Below, piece by piece: positions 9,634-19,339 of a stretch of 64,000 nucleotides of DNA. A program made the position numbers and the translations under genes. Position 1 is the first letter of the stretch, and each line of letters starts with the position of its first letter. Origin of the DNA: an uncultured Rubripirellula sp. (GTDB lineage: Bacteria; Planctomycetota; Planctomycetia; Pirellulales; Pirellulaceae); NCBI GenBank assembly GCA_938075415.1, contig CALJHC010000040.1:1-64000 (forward strand), read 5' to 3'. The notes beneath the pieces are model-generated. The model saw only the letters and a program-made list of their open reading frames with translations. It had not been told where the DNA came from and made no database searches.

Positions 9634-10943
9634 AGAGTGATCAGTGGTTCCAGATCGGACCGTCGCTGCCATTGTTTGAACCGCAGGCAGATTTCAAAGA
9701 GAATCCAAAGCTGGTTCTTATGAAAACCCAGCCGCAAAGAAAGTGGTCATAACCCTTGGTGTTCGGTGCTGCGATGCAATGCTGGATAAAGCACGCAGTC
9801 GGTTGTTACGCAAACCTATAAAATTTGATCGAGCTTGAGGGTGCTTCAATTTTGTACGGTCGCGTGGTCGCCAAGGGTGACCGGCAACGCAAGGTGATCA
9901 TCACCGCCATGTACTGCCTGTGTGGCTTGCGATTCAAGGTTGTCTGGATCGTCAGGAATCGAAGTGATGGTGGAAATTGGCGATCGGTGATGCGTTTTCG
10001 CGAACGTTGGAGTCGAGGCGAAGGAATGACATCCATCCAATCCGCTTCGATGAACTGGTTTGCGTTTTAACGTGTGCAGACATTGACGACGGCCTTTATC
10101 CTGATCAGCCCATTCGTGATCGCATGCAATAGCCTTTCGCCGGCTCTTTTTCTTTTGGAGGGAGCGGGGGTTTGTTTTTGGATCATTCGTCATGTCTTGG
10201 AGAATGTTACTGATTATCCGAAGGATCGTTTTCGCAAGAGTGGCGTGTCGGAGTTGGCGTCTGTCGATAATGACTCCGGAAATGAAGTCGATATCCGAGT
10301 TGTTTTTTTAATTCCTCGTATGGGTTGCCTAGGCACTTTTTGTGATTTCAACGATTACCAATTGGATCGATGCGGTCGGGCTAAATTGCGTTCTGCTTGT
10401 TGCTAGCTGACCCAGATGTTGACCGCTTGGAATTCATTCTGATCATTGGGTCCAATCCTCTGGTGTCCAATGGAAGCGTCATGTCGGCTCCGAATCTGCA
10501 TAAGCGTTGGAAACGCAATCCATCAGCGGGGGGGAAGGGGAGATTCTTTGTCGTTGATCCAAGAAAACGGAAGCTGCCGAAAGAACAGATGATCATCTGT
10601 TCTTTCAGCCTTCGACAGACGCGATGTTTCTACTGTCGCTTTTGCACTGCATCGACAATGATGAACGTTTTGCAAAAATTGACCGTCGTTATCGGGGGGG
10701 GGAATGACCGTATCGATCGATCAAATTTTGTCGTTCGCCGGGGACGAATTAGATTTCAAAGCGGCTTAAAAGTATTAGACCGAGACGACACCAACCGGAG
10801 AAAAATCACCGATGGTTTGAGTCAATCTTGATCGGCGTCATCCCTCGAAGTTGCAAGTCCAGATAGGTCGCTCAAGCGTTTGCAACATCAGCATTGGCTG
10901 CAGTGAACCATTGCGAACAATAAACACTCAAGTCGACGCTTGC
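9634..10943. other. Gene-poor intergenic region, 1.3 kb
   Basis: Open frames here (for example 9825-10070, 10074-10406 and 10397-10831 on plus, 9846-10193 on minus) overlap one another, lack ribosome sites and give no protein-like pattern, so none is called. The region holds a perfect palindrome (10579-10606) and two G-runs (seven at 10528, nine at 10694). It may be decayed coding DNA or hold an unrecognised RNA. Confidence 0.5.
10579..10606. repeat. Perfect 28-bp palindrome
   Basis: GAAAGAACAGATGA is followed directly by its exact reverse complement, with no spacer. After one mismatch a further 2 bp pair outside. No T-tract follows on either strand, so it does not look like an intrinsic terminator. 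It could be a dimer-binding operator, a cruciform or a small mobile palindrome. Confidence 0.85.
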
Positions 10944-12380
10944 TTAGCTGGTCATGATTTCTTGCAGTGGGCCAGTGAGGTCGAGGTCCCTCAGGTTTGA
11001 ATCCATTTGCCCAAAGGTATCTTTGGTAGGCACCCCTGCTGCCTGCAAGAGTGAGAGATAGAGATTCCCAACCGTGCGGTGCCCCTTATCGCCGTATTTG
11101 GGGTACTCAAGGTAGCGACCCATTTTTAGCTTGTTGTCCATTCCACCCAACAGAATGAAGGGCCAGTCGTGACCACCGCAATGATGGTCACCGGAGGAGC
11201 AGGACATGTAGACAATCATTGTGTTGTCGAGCATGGTTCCATCACCCTCGGGAATCCTGTCAAACTTCTCTGCCATTCGTTTGATCTGTTGCAAATGCAG
11301 TTTTTCAATCTCCATTCGCGCTTGATGGCCCGTCCAGCCGTTCGACGCGGTGTTTTCTTGCAGATGGCCGATGGAGTGAACTGAATTAGAGAGTCCTAGT
11401 TCCGCGTACTTCACTCCCAGAGTATCCGGCCGCAAAGTGATCACATTAGTCAGTCCAGCGATCAGAGCGGCCGATGCGATTTCAAAGTGTGATTCAATTC
11501 GTGCCGACGGTAGCGGGGAATCATAGCGATCGGATAATTGCGGTGCGTGTTGCTGGACTTGATCCGTGAGTTTAGCTTTCTTTTCCTCGATCTTTCGAAG
11601 CGAATCAAACGATTCCATGTAGAGGGCAAATCGTTCTTTATCGTCTCCGGACAGTTGCCTCTCAACACGCCGTGCATCTTTGCTCAGAAAGTCCATCAAG
11701 TTGCCATTAAGCGTAAGTTTTTTTTCCAGTTGCTCGGGGCTTGCGACCGCTGCGCCGAAGAGTTCCAGAAATGCTTTTCTCGGTGATCCCTGAAAGGCAA
11801 CCGGTTTGGCGGGGCCGTAGGCGGATAGATTGGGATAACAGTAGGTGTCTTCCGGCTTCCATCCAGTTTCCAGTAATCGTCCGTTCATGGCCATCCCGTA
11901 CATAGGGTAGGGTCCGTTGGAAAGGTGCTGGCCGAGCAGGCAATCCAGCGTCGGCGCGACGGCGATTTTTTCTGAATCGTGAAGTGACAGGGTTCCAAAA
12001 CCCTTTGTGTGATCACCTCGGAATCCTACACCTGACAAGCTTTGGATAATGGTCAGACGGTTCTTGAACGAATCAAGAACGCGGAGTTTTTCTGGCAGTG
12101 TTTGGTCTGCAATGGAGGCGTTGACTAGCGGGCCTTGCCGTCGACCTCGGTTGCCAAGTTTCTTGCCATCGTCCGGATTGACAAAGTGATTTTCAAAACC
12201 GTTCGGGACGAGATTATATTTATCAATTCCGGATGACTTCACCACAAAGACAAACCGTTTGGGCAACCCGTGTTCTGTCCCGGTTGCGTGAGCCTGAATC
12301 GAACGCAAACACGAGGCCATTCCCAAAGACATTCCACCAAGTGAAAGATCCTGAATGACTCGTCGTCTAGTGAATAGCAT
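10944..12380 (-). CDS. DUF1552 family secreted protein
   Basis: A 478-residue protein of the planctomycete/verrucomicrobial DUF1552 family. The N-terminus (FTRRRVIQDLSLGGMSLG) has a twin-arginine-like start followed by a hydrophobic stretch, so folded export by Tat is likely. Family features include a beta strand carrying KSSGIDKYNLVPNG near the N-terminus and the metal-ligand-like SCSSGDHHCGGHDWP segment (about residues 393-407), recalling alkaline-phosphatase-fold proteins. The function of the family is unknown. The gene begins 61 bp after the DUF1592-type gene on the same strand, the standard pairing in this phylum, so both are probably co-expressed and act on the same periplasmic process. 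Confidence 0.92.
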   Translation of the reverse strand: MLFTRRRVIQDLSLGGMSLGMASCLRSIQAHATGTEHGLPKRFVFVVKSSGIDKYNLVPNGFENHFVNPDDGKKLGNRGRRQGPLVNASIADQTLPEKLRVLDSFKNRLTIIQSLSGVGFRGDHTKGFGTLSLHDSEKIAVAPTLDCLLGQHLSNGPYPMYGMAMNGRLLETGWKPEDTYCYPNLSAYGPAKPVAFQGSPRKAFLELFGAAVASPEQLEKKLTLNGNLMDFLSKDARRVERQLSGDDKERFALYMESFDSLRKIEEKKAKLTDQVQQHAPQLSDRYDSPLPSARIESHFEIASAALIAGLTNVITLRPDTLGVKYAELGLSNSVHSIGHLQENTASNGWTGHQARMEIEKLHLQQIKRMAEKFDRIPEGDGTMLDNTMIVYMSCSSGDHHCGGHDWPFILLGGMDNKLKMGRYLEYPKYGDKGHRTVGNLYLSLLQAAGVPTKDTFGQMDSNLRDLDLTGPLQEIMTS

Positions 12381-12441
12381 GGGACGTACTCTTGGGAGGG
12401 CTCGGACGTGGGTTATCTGGTTGGGATCAGCTTACTTGCAA

Positions 12442-14754
12442 TTAGCGTCGGTACAGAAACGAATCAGAACTTAGCAAAGAAACAACCAACGACTTGAAGC
12501 TTCCGCCGTTATCCAGGTAAGCCTGCTCTGCGTTGATGAGGGTTTTGGAATCGCTAAGCATCTCGTTTCGCCCCATGAAATAGCGAAATAAATGCCGGAT
12601 GAACGACTGACGCACGCGGTCTGAATCCCCCAGACGATGCATCATTTCGATTGCGTTGTTGACATCTCCGTCAATTTCCGGATCACCCGAAAACGCGATG
12701 GTACCAGACGCGTCAATTTCGCGAGTCGTAAGCTTACCATCGGCCAACTTGCGGTCGAAATCTCCGTCGCGTCGTTTGTAGATTTCACCGTTCTCATCAA
12801 AGTAAAGATGTGTGCGATGTCGTCCCCAATCATCAAATATCTCGAATGGCTCACCGAGCGGATTCATCTTGCGATGGCATTTCCAACAACGCTCCGACCG
12901 CAACGGTTCCATGCGTTCCCTGAGGGTCAGGTGCGGATCGGTTGGCACCGAAGCATCCACATCCGGAGGCACATCGCCCAGCACGCCAGCTAACAGATGC
13001 TCATAGATCCAGATTCCACGATGAATGGGATCGTTCTCTTCGTTGAGCGAATACGCCGCCAACCATGCGGGGTGGGTTAGCAGACCTGCCCGTTGTTCCT
13101 TGGGCATCTTCAATGGTTGCTTCAAAGGCCAATCCCATTTCTGTTCGGCAATGCGATTGCTGCTCGGCAGATTGTAGGGCTCGATGTAAATCAAATCTGC
13201 AATACCACGCGACTTGGACGAAAAGGGATATCCCGGGTGTGGAAACATTTCGTTCTCCAACGCCACTTGGAATTTTGCGACGGTTGTTTCGGCATCTTTT
13301 CGCGCGGCTTCCAATGCACGCTCAGCCTTCTCCGGCATATCGACGAAATTGAAATCCTTTTTAATTTGCTCGCGACGCTTCTCCACCTGCGCTGCGACAA
13401 AATCCGGATCTGTGACCTCAGCGAGCCGTTCCTCGTAGTGGGATCGGGCATACTGATTGTCACCTGGATGAGCGACAAAGTACTCGTTCGTCGTCAGTAG
13501 TGTTGCGATGACGTCTTGGTCGTTCCCCAGCACATGCTCGATAAGCATACGTGCATCATGGATCAGCATGTTCGTGTTCCATTGCGGGATCTTTTCAGCA
13601 TGTCGCCGATCATTGTCCTTGAACACGGTTCCGGCTCGATGGAATCCAAAAAACTCGTCGAAGAATCGCATGATCCTTGGCAGGTCCTTACGGTCCCAGT
13701 GTCCCGACAGAAGTTGTTCATCAAGTAGCTGCCGAACAAGGCGAGCCACATCTTCCTTGGTCTTTAATTTATCCTTCTGCATGGCTTCACGAATGAATTG
13801 ATTGCGGTCTGGCCCATGATCGGTCAACACATAGGCCAACGCATGGGCCAGTTCCTCTTGGGCTAAATGACGACGTCCATGTTCATCCACGTCGCCCAAG
13901 CCAAACTCCATGCGGTAGATCGATTCCGGGCTCAGAAACATCGCTTTGATCGTCGTCTTGAGGCCGTCAAGGTTACCCCCGGTTTTGATGCTCTGCTTGA
14001 GAAAGTTCAGATACTTTTCCTGCTCTTGTTCGGTAGGCCTACGCCCTATCACTCGCAAATACTCACGTTGGATTACCGCCCGCAGAGCCTGCTGTTCAGG
14101 TTCGGACGCTTGCTCTGCGAAATCGTTAAATTCGCCGCGTCGTTCCCGATCCGCCAAAAAAGAATCCGCCACGATCATCATCATCTGCACAGTGCTTTGA
14201 TCGGCCACAGACATTGCGGCATAGTCACGAATCCCGCGTTCCGATGTCACATAGGTGTAGGGACTTTTCGCATTTCCAAAGCCCTTATGGCTAAAGATTT
14301 CTGGGCTGAATCGCCAAAGCCGTGATGGTGAAAACGGCATCGTATCGATCTCGCCGGAAAATAACCTTTCATGGTTCACCCAGTTTCCGTATTCGGGCGA
14401 AAGTAATTTTTTGCGGTACGCGTCACCTGACCCAGCGGTTAGTAACTGACTGTCAATCCACTGAACCACTTTGCTGCGTTCTGCATCACTCGGCTGATTC
14501 TCTTCCTCTGGCGGCGGCATGTCACCAGTTGTCAATTGCTCAAGAACTTGAAGCCAAAGCTCGGAAGTCGCTGCCTTTGCAAAATCCAAAGGTGCTTTGG
14601 CGAGAACCAAGTCACCTTCTTGCTTGCCCTCACCGTGGCAGCGGATGCAATGGGAGTCGAGAAAGTGGGTGCCAAAGCTTTCGGGTTCTACACCGGTTGC
14701 CGAGACAGCTAAAGCTAAGGTCAGCAGCCAGACTTTGAGAATTTGGGACGGCAT
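12442..14754 (-). CDS. DUF1592/DUF1588/DUF1585-type cytochrome protein
   Basis: A 770-residue exported multi-domain protein. The ATG at 14754 is chosen because it opens a signal peptide (MPSQILKVWLLTLALAVSA); the upstream TTG at 14805 is less likely. An N-terminal planctomycete cytochrome domain has CIRCH (residues 36-40). The middle matches the helical DUF1587/1595/1592 region. A second haem-type motif, CWKCH (623-627), precedes MNPLGEPFEIFDDWG, the DUF1588 signature, and the last 70 residues (FMGRNEMLSDSKTL onward) fit DUF1585. Two haem sites suggest periplasmic redox activity, but no substrate is known for these proteins. It is the first gene of a two-gene unit with the DUF1552 gene downstream. 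Confidence 0.92.
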   Translation of the reverse strand: MPSQILKVWLLTLALAVSATGVEPESFGTHFLDSHCIRCHGEGKQEGDLVLAKAPLDFAKAATSELWLQVLEQLTTGDMPPPEEENQPSDAERSKVVQWIDSQLLTAGSGDAYRKKLLSPEYGNWVNHERLFSGEIDTMPFSPSRLWRFSPEIFSHKGFGNAKSPYTYVTSERGIRDYAAMSVADQSTVQMMMIVADSFLADRERRGEFNDFAEQASEPEQQALRAVIQREYLRVIGRRPTEQEQEKYLNFLKQSIKTGGNLDGLKTTIKAMFLSPESIYRMEFGLGDVDEHGRRHLAQEELAHALAYVLTDHGPDRNQFIREAMQKDKLKTKEDVARLVRQLLDEQLLSGHWDRKDLPRIMRFFDEFFGFHRAGTVFKDNDRRHAEKIPQWNTNMLIHDARMLIEHVLGNDQDVIATLLTTNEYFVAHPGDNQYARSHYEERLAEVTDPDFVAAQVEKRREQIKKDFNFVDMPEKAERALEAARKDAETTVAKFQVALENEMFPHPGYPFSSKSRGIADLIYIEPYNLPSSNRIAEQKWDWPLKQPLKMPKEQRAGLLTHPAWLAAYSLNEENDPIHRGIWIYEHLLAGVLGDVPPDVDASVPTDPHLTLRERMEPLRSERCWKCHRKMNPLGEPFEIFDDWGRHRTHLYFDENGEIYKRRDGDFDRKLADGKLTTREIDASGTIAFSGDPEIDGDVNNAIEMMHRLGDSDRVRQSFIRHLFRYFMGRNEMLSDSKTLINAEQAYLDNGGSFKSLVVSLLSSDSFLYRR

Positions 14755-15584
14755 TGGAATTCGGCAAATGAAAGAGAATCTCGCCGGTAACAGGGGATGA
14801 GCCAAAGACGAGTGCGAAAGCCCAATTGTAATGGACGAAGTCTTGCATCATACGCAGAAATCCTGTTTTTGCGGGACCGTAGTCCCGCCCGCTGGCATTC
14901 GACTCATTCTAAAATTCGAAAACCTCCGCTGTTGGAACCACTCTCGTTGTCTTTTTCAGTCCATGAAAACGTGTCTCAGGCTTCTCGGAAATTGAGTGGG
15001 CTCTCATTGCGGGGTAGACGTGCGATAAGCGTTGGTGAACCGGTGGGGCTGACGTATTTAAGTGCAGTGATTGCGATGCAACTTTGCGGTGCACTATTTT
15101 GCCTCGGCGTTTGAACTTTGAAACATTTGAAATCGAACACAGAGAGAGTAAACCTTGGGCAGCGTTTTCTCTCTGTTGATGTTCGCTTGAGGTTCGGCCG
15201 AGGCTGATCCACAACCGAGCCACTTCGGTTGGGAAAGTTTTTCTGGGGAGGATGGGTAAACAGGGGGGGGAGTGTGTTTTGTTCGAATTCGCTTGGGTGC
15301 CCATCAGAAATTGAATCCGATCAATCTGATACCGGAATGAATTCAATTTGATGGCGCGATCCATCAGGGGTTTTCCGCCGCACTGGCCCCAAGCCACGTT
15401 GTTTTTTCTTTTTAGAAGCCGTTTTTCAATTGATCACGACCCTGCCTCTGGTTCTGTGGACTTTTTGGCATGGATGATGCATTCTAAGTGTGACGCGGGG
15501 AAAGGATTTCCCAAAAGTCGCTTTGAAGGATCAGACGCTTAACCAATCATTGGCGACGAGCAATCACCTTTCAGGAAATTCGAC
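14755..15584. other. Intergenic, 830 bp, divergent promoters expected
   Basis: It separates the minus-strand DUF1592 gene from the plus-strand His-rich gene. A short inverted repeat, GCGGGAC-CGTA-GTCCCGC, lies at 14871-14888, and eight G occur near 15263. The 162-residue minus frame at 14909-15397 lacks domain or signal character and is not called. Confidence 0.5.
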
Positions 15585-15977
15585 ATGATTCGCAATGTTT
15601 TCGTTACCGCTGCCGTAGTTGCCGCCATCGCCATGACCACTAGTTCCTCTGCGACTGCAGACGACCCCTCTCATGTCCTGCTGCACCAGATCCTGCGACG
15701 TAACGAGTTGCATCGCCAGCAGGTGCATGCTTACCAACACATGTTTCCGCAGACACGACTCCAGCACTTTCGTCTGCATCAGAATCTCAATCACGACCGG
15801 TTCCACGACATAATGTTTCATCATTCCTATCACCACTATCAACCGCCGCAGTGCTACAACCTAAGACGTTACAACGCGGTGCGTCCCAATTACATTCGCT
15901 ACAACTCGGCCCGCTATGGATCGGGGTTTGGCCTCGGGATTTCTAGCCACGGAATCTCGTTTCGAATTGGCCATTAA
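15585..15977 (+). CDS. Small secreted His/Tyr-rich protein
   Basis: A 130-residue protein with a clear signal peptide (MIRNVFVTAAVVAAIAM, cleavage near ATADD). The mature part has 15 histidines in about 104 residues, several in pairs (FHHSYHHY), and 8 tyrosines, mostly in the C-terminal half. The high His content suggests metal binding or pH-sensitive adhesion in the periplasm or envelope; no family is recognised. An AGGAA sequence about 10 bases before the ATG (tcaggaaattcgacATG) is a plausible ribosome site. It stands alone, with divergent or distant neighbours. I am confident that it is a gene and have no firm view of its job. Confidence 0.75.
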   Translation: MIRNVFVTAAVVAAIAMTTSSSATADDPSHVLLHQILRRNELHRQQVHAYQHMFPQTRLQHFRLHQNLNHDRFHDIMFHHSYHHYQPPQCYNLRRYNAVRPNYIRYNSARYGSGFGLGISSHGISFRIGH

Positions 15978-16206
15978 TGTCTGAGTAACGGTGATTCAAG
16001 CAGGTGTAAAATGAGAGATGGTTCGCAGCACCGCGTCGGCTGCCTTTGCCAATTACTCAACACACCCAAACCGATTCTTTGCTTCACGACGAATGGCAGT
16101 CATCGCAAACAAGGCTGACCAGAAAATTCGGAATCACATCAGACCTGGCGGTCCACCGTTTGTTTGATCCATCCAGTATTTTTTTGACTTGGATGACTGT
16201 CAGTCA

Positions 16207-17211
16207 TTACGGGACGGCCTGAAGGACTTGATTAATGACAAGTCCATCTTTTGTGGGGGTAATCTCTAAATCGAAAAAACCGCCGCCTTCTTGCTTATGA
16301 TTAAAAGAAACAGATGCACTCTCTCCTTGTTTTCGGAATGCCAGCGGATTGCCCCAGTTGATCTGATCCAAGCGATTCTCGCTAACCGAAGGCCCGCATG
16401 TATATTTTGCGGTCAGAAATCGTTCCAGCAATACTTCGCATTCTTTGATGCTTAGACCCTGAATCGTTCCGGTCCGATACTTCGTTCCGCCCACTTCCAA
16501 AATTATCTTCGTTTGCAACGTGGGCTGGCCGGCCCAAAAGTCACCGATCTGATGGTCACCCTGACGAGGTAATTCATTGGAGTGACACCAGTCCGCAAAT
16601 TTTACCTGCAGGACTTGGCAGGAAACCTCTTGACCCTCGACTTTCTCGACTCCTTGCACGGAGATGCCGATAGCGGCGCTTGGAAAAAGATTGTAGCTGG
16701 AGATTCTGGCTATTCTTTTGATGCCACACTTCTGCGCTAGATCCACGACGACCTTTTCTTGGTCTGTGGTGAGCGTACCTCGCTGCACGTACTGCCTTTC
16801 AAAGTCATGCCCACTTAAGATGCTGACGGCTTGCCCAGCCAGTGTGGCGTCATCAAAAGTGTCGGCTCGAAGCCAGTAGCGTTTCTCGAGCGAGGGTTTT
16901 AGCAACGCCAGCCCCACTTGATTCTCCACCGCATCGAAGCGGTCCATTACGGGCCGCCAAACCACGGGGATCAACTGACCCACTTCACATCCTTTGATGG
17001 CCCTTGTTACCTTCAAATCTGCGTGACACCAGTCGCCATCGATCAGTTTTCGATTGATTACCAAGCCCACGAATACTTTATCGGCCTCTTGCACTCGAGT
17101 CGCCAAAGGTTTGGCCGTTGCAAGATTATCAGCCCTCACAAGGAACGCGGGCAGCAACATACTTGCCGAAAAGATAATAGTCGCCACGGCAGGGATTGGT
17201 CTTGGATTCAT
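16207..17211 (-). CDS. Secreted protein of unknown function
   Basis: A 334-residue protein. The start at 17211 is chosen because it opens a signal peptide (MNPRPIPAVATIIFSASMLLP) and is preceded by a good ribosome site (GAGGAAA, about 7 bases before the ATG); the frame itself runs to 17250. After cleavage near VRADN the first 100 residues look like a compact beta domain (ADKVFVGLVINRKL, then DLKVTRAIKG and a VVWRP strand). Planctomycete proteins with this type of start are often described only as hypothetical. The C-terminal 60 residues resemble a small periplasmic beta unit (GGGFFDLEITPTKDGLVINQVL). No catalytic motif or known family is recognised. It is separated from both neighbours by more than 200 bp. 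Confidence 0.7.
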   Translation of the reverse strand: MNPRPIPAVATIIFSASMLLPAFLVRADNLATAKPLATRVQEADKVFVGLVINRKLIDGDWCHADLKVTRAIKGCEVGQLIPVVWRPVMDRFDAVENQVGLALLKPSLEKRYWLRADTFDDATLAGQAVSILSGHDFERQYVQRGTLTTDQEKVVVDLAQKCGIKRIARISSYNLFPSAAIGISVQGVEKVEGQEVSCQVLQVKFADWCHSNELPRQGDHQIGDFWAGQPTLQTKIILEVGGTKYRTGTIQGLSIKECEVLLERFLTAKYTCGPSVSENRLDQINWGNPLAFRKQGESASVSFNHKQEGGGFFDLEITPTKDGLVINQVLQAVP

Positions 17212-17738
17212 AACTTGATTTCCTCGTGATCTGCAATGAACCTTCGGCACGACTCACCTCAGTAATGGCCTCGCTTCAGAGGGGGCAATCACTGGTCCAT
17301 GTTGGAAGGCTGGTATTATCTCCTGTTCTATGGGTGGAAGTCTAACATGGTATCGGAATCGAGGAAAACAATTCGCAGAGTTAGCGTCTAAGGTCAGAAC
17401 TTGGGTAATGGTTCTTTCGAGGAACAGATTCTCGACGAGCGGGCAAGAAGCGGGGTCGTTGTTTTTCAGCCAAAATCCTGAACTCAATCTGTGCGACAGT
17501 TAATTATCGACCACGCCATCAAGCGATTTGGCCTCGGACTTTGGAGGCATCCAGGTGGATTGAATGCAATTGGTGGAGGCGCTCTTTTACTCTGAGCTGT
17601 TCAGCTGGAGCAGAATAATGCGGGAAATGCTCGCCTGAAGTGATTCGTGAAAACGCTAACGAATTTCCTGAACCCGAGTTGTGAATTTGGTATCCTTTTT
17701 TGTGTCAATTTTAACTCCACAACTCAAGAAACTCCCAG
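17212..17738. other. Intergenic, 527 bp, divergent
   Basis: It lies between the divergent unknown secreted gene and the acetylesterase gene, so promoters for both should be here. The minus frame at 17254-17487 gives no convincing protein. No repeat or RNA gene is seen. Confidence 0.45.
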
Positions 17739-18809
17739 ATGATCAAGAAACGATTTTCGGTGCATTCTGTTCTCTTCAGCATTCTCGCTGCTGTCTTGGC
17801 ATTTACCATCAGTTTTTCTGCCAAGGCTGACGAAACCGCAGCACCCCAAGGCAAGTCTGCCGACATGTCAAAGCCAGTGCAGGTTTACATTCTGATGGGT
17901 CAATCCAATATGCTGAATTTCGGCAAAGTTAAAGGCGGTGACGGTTCGCTTGAAACCGCCATCAAGGAAAAAAAACTCTACACGTACTTAATGGATGATG
18001 ACGGTAATTGGATCGTCCGTGGTGACGTTCGCAATGTTCGTGTGATGGGCAGTGGTACGGGAGGAATGCGACAGTTCAACAACGAATGGATGACGATCAG
18101 CGGGAACGTTGGTGTCGAAATCGGAATTGGGCACGCGGTCGGTGATGCGACGGATGCACCTGTGATGATCCTCAAAAGCGCTATTGGAAATCGCGCCTTG
18201 GGATGGGATTTGTTGCCACCCGGCAGTGAAGGTTTTGAGTTCACGGATTCCAAAGGGAAAACTTGGGTGCATCCGGGTTACAAAGGATCCCCCGAGCGAT
18301 GGGAAAAAGGAACCGAGCCTAAGAAGATCGGTTGGTATGCCGGGATGCAATATGATGGCGACGTCACGCGTGCGAAGAATGTTTTGAGCGAACTAGACAA
18401 GTACTATCCCGGTGCGAGTGGTTATGAAGTTGCAGGATTCTTCTGGTGGCAGGGTGATCGGGATAGCCGCAGCGAGGCATTGTCCAGTCGCTACGAAAAG
18501 AATCTTGTTCATCTCATCAAACAACTGCGCAAGGAATTCGATGCTCCCAATGCGAAATTTGTTTGTGCTTCGCTAGGGCAGTCTGAAAAGGGAGCCACTG
18601 ATGGTGGTGGGAAGATTCTCGATGCCGTATTGGCTGTTGACGGTGCTTCGGGCAAGTACCCTGAGTTCAAAGGAAATGTTGCTGGTGTCTACACTCATCC
18701 GCTTTCCAAGGGCAGTAGTTCAGGCAGCCATTATGGTGGGAATGCCGAGACCTACATGAATGTTGGTGAAGCAATGGGTCAGGCCATGGCCAAGCTGATG
18801 AAGGATTAA
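17739..18809 (+). CDS. Secreted SASA-domain (DUF303) carbohydrate acetylesterase
   Basis: A 356-residue exported SGNH-type hydrolase of the sialate O-acetylesterase-like (SASA, DUF303) family. A signal peptide covers residues 1-30 (ends FSAKADE). The block I motif is VYILMGQSNM with nucleophile Ser56. A FFWWQGDRDS block lies mid-protein, and a C-terminal GVYTHPL...GSHYGGNAETY region supplies the likely catalytic His. Such enzymes remove O-acetyl groups from sugars or polysaccharides. The gene opens a run of hydrolase and sulfatase genes reaching 27.8 kb, which suggests a role in deacetylating a complex glycan. The exact sugar is not readable from sequence. Confidence 0.88.
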   Translation: MIKKRFSVHSVLFSILAAVLAFTISFSAKADETAAPQGKSADMSKPVQVYILMGQSNMLNFGKVKGGDGSLETAIKEKKLYTYLMDDDGNWIVRGDVRNVRVMGSGTGGMRQFNNEWMTISGNVGVEIGIGHAVGDATDAPVMILKSAIGNRALGWDLLPPGSEGFEFTDSKGKTWVHPGYKGSPERWEKGTEPKKIGWYAGMQYDGDVTRAKNVLSELDKYYPGASGYEVAGFFWWQGDRDSRSEALSSRYEKNLVHLIKQLRKEFDAPNAKFVCASLGQSEKGATDGGGKILDAVLAVDGASGKYPEFKGNVAGVYTHPLSKGSSSGSHYGGNAETYMNVGEAMGQAMAKLMKD

Positions 18810-19339
18810 TCATCCAGATGATGGTGAGCGATGCATGCTTGACTCCATTAAGGGGAAGGTGGCTAGACCATTGTGCCGCTTAAGCGTCGTCCCCTTAAGC
18901 GACGTCCCCTTAAGCGATGTCCCGTTACGCGACGCCCCTTAAGCGATGTCCTGATTGCTGATTGAAGCAGTTCTGCGAAGGAAACGTTCGCGACAGTGAC
19001 CAATCAAGCTCATGGACATCCATCATTGAGCCGTTCCATATGCGAATTCGCAGCGTGACGGCGGTGGTTGAGGACCTCTGTGACATTTCGCCATGGCAAT
19101 CTGAGGGAGAGCACGCGAACGTTGGGATGATTTTTTTGGGGAAATTGCAAGCTCACAAAAACTGCAAAGCCGGGTTTTTCGTCAAACCTCTATCAGGATT
19201 AATTACTCATTCCTTGAAAGATTCGAATGCCCACGCGAGGGAAAACATTTTTTAAGTTATCACTCCGGGTGAAGTCCCTTCGATATGCAACCACGAGAAA
19301 ATCGTGTTCCGCCTCAAAGCACTTATGAGAAACTGTTCA
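18810..19339. other. Intergenic, 530 bp, with tandem repeat
   Basis: It contains the 15-bp repeat array listed separately. The plus frame at 18962-19255 lacks protein-like features and is not called. The sulfatase frame extends back to a GTG at 19304, considered under that gene. Confidence 0.45.
18879..18952. repeat. Five-copy 15-bp tandem repeat
   Basis: The unit is CTTAAGCGACGTCCC. Copies begin at 18879, 18894, 18909, 18924 and 18938. The fourth is the most diverged (GTTACGCGACGCCC, 14 bp) and the others differ at one to three positions. Each intact copy contains the palindrome CTTAAG. It lies 70 bp after the acetylesterase stop. Confidence 0.9.

Noticed and set aside
10694-10702. G-runs as phase-variation tracts (also at 10528 and near 15263)
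   Set aside because: None lies within or just before a supported gene, so no switching can be argued.
10397-10831. 144-residue open frame
   Set aside because: No ribosome site or domain; it crosses the perfect palindrome and G-runs and overlaps other frames.
14871-14888. 7-bp inverted repeat as a terminator
   Set aside because: No gene ends there and the T-tract lies on the wrong side of the stem.
14909-15397. 162-residue minus-strand frame
   Set aside because: Random-looking composition, no signal peptide or known motif, and a run of eight G inside.
18879-18952. Tandem 15-bp array as a CRISPR
   Set aside because: Units are contiguous with no spacers and only 15 bp long, and no Cas gene is nearby.
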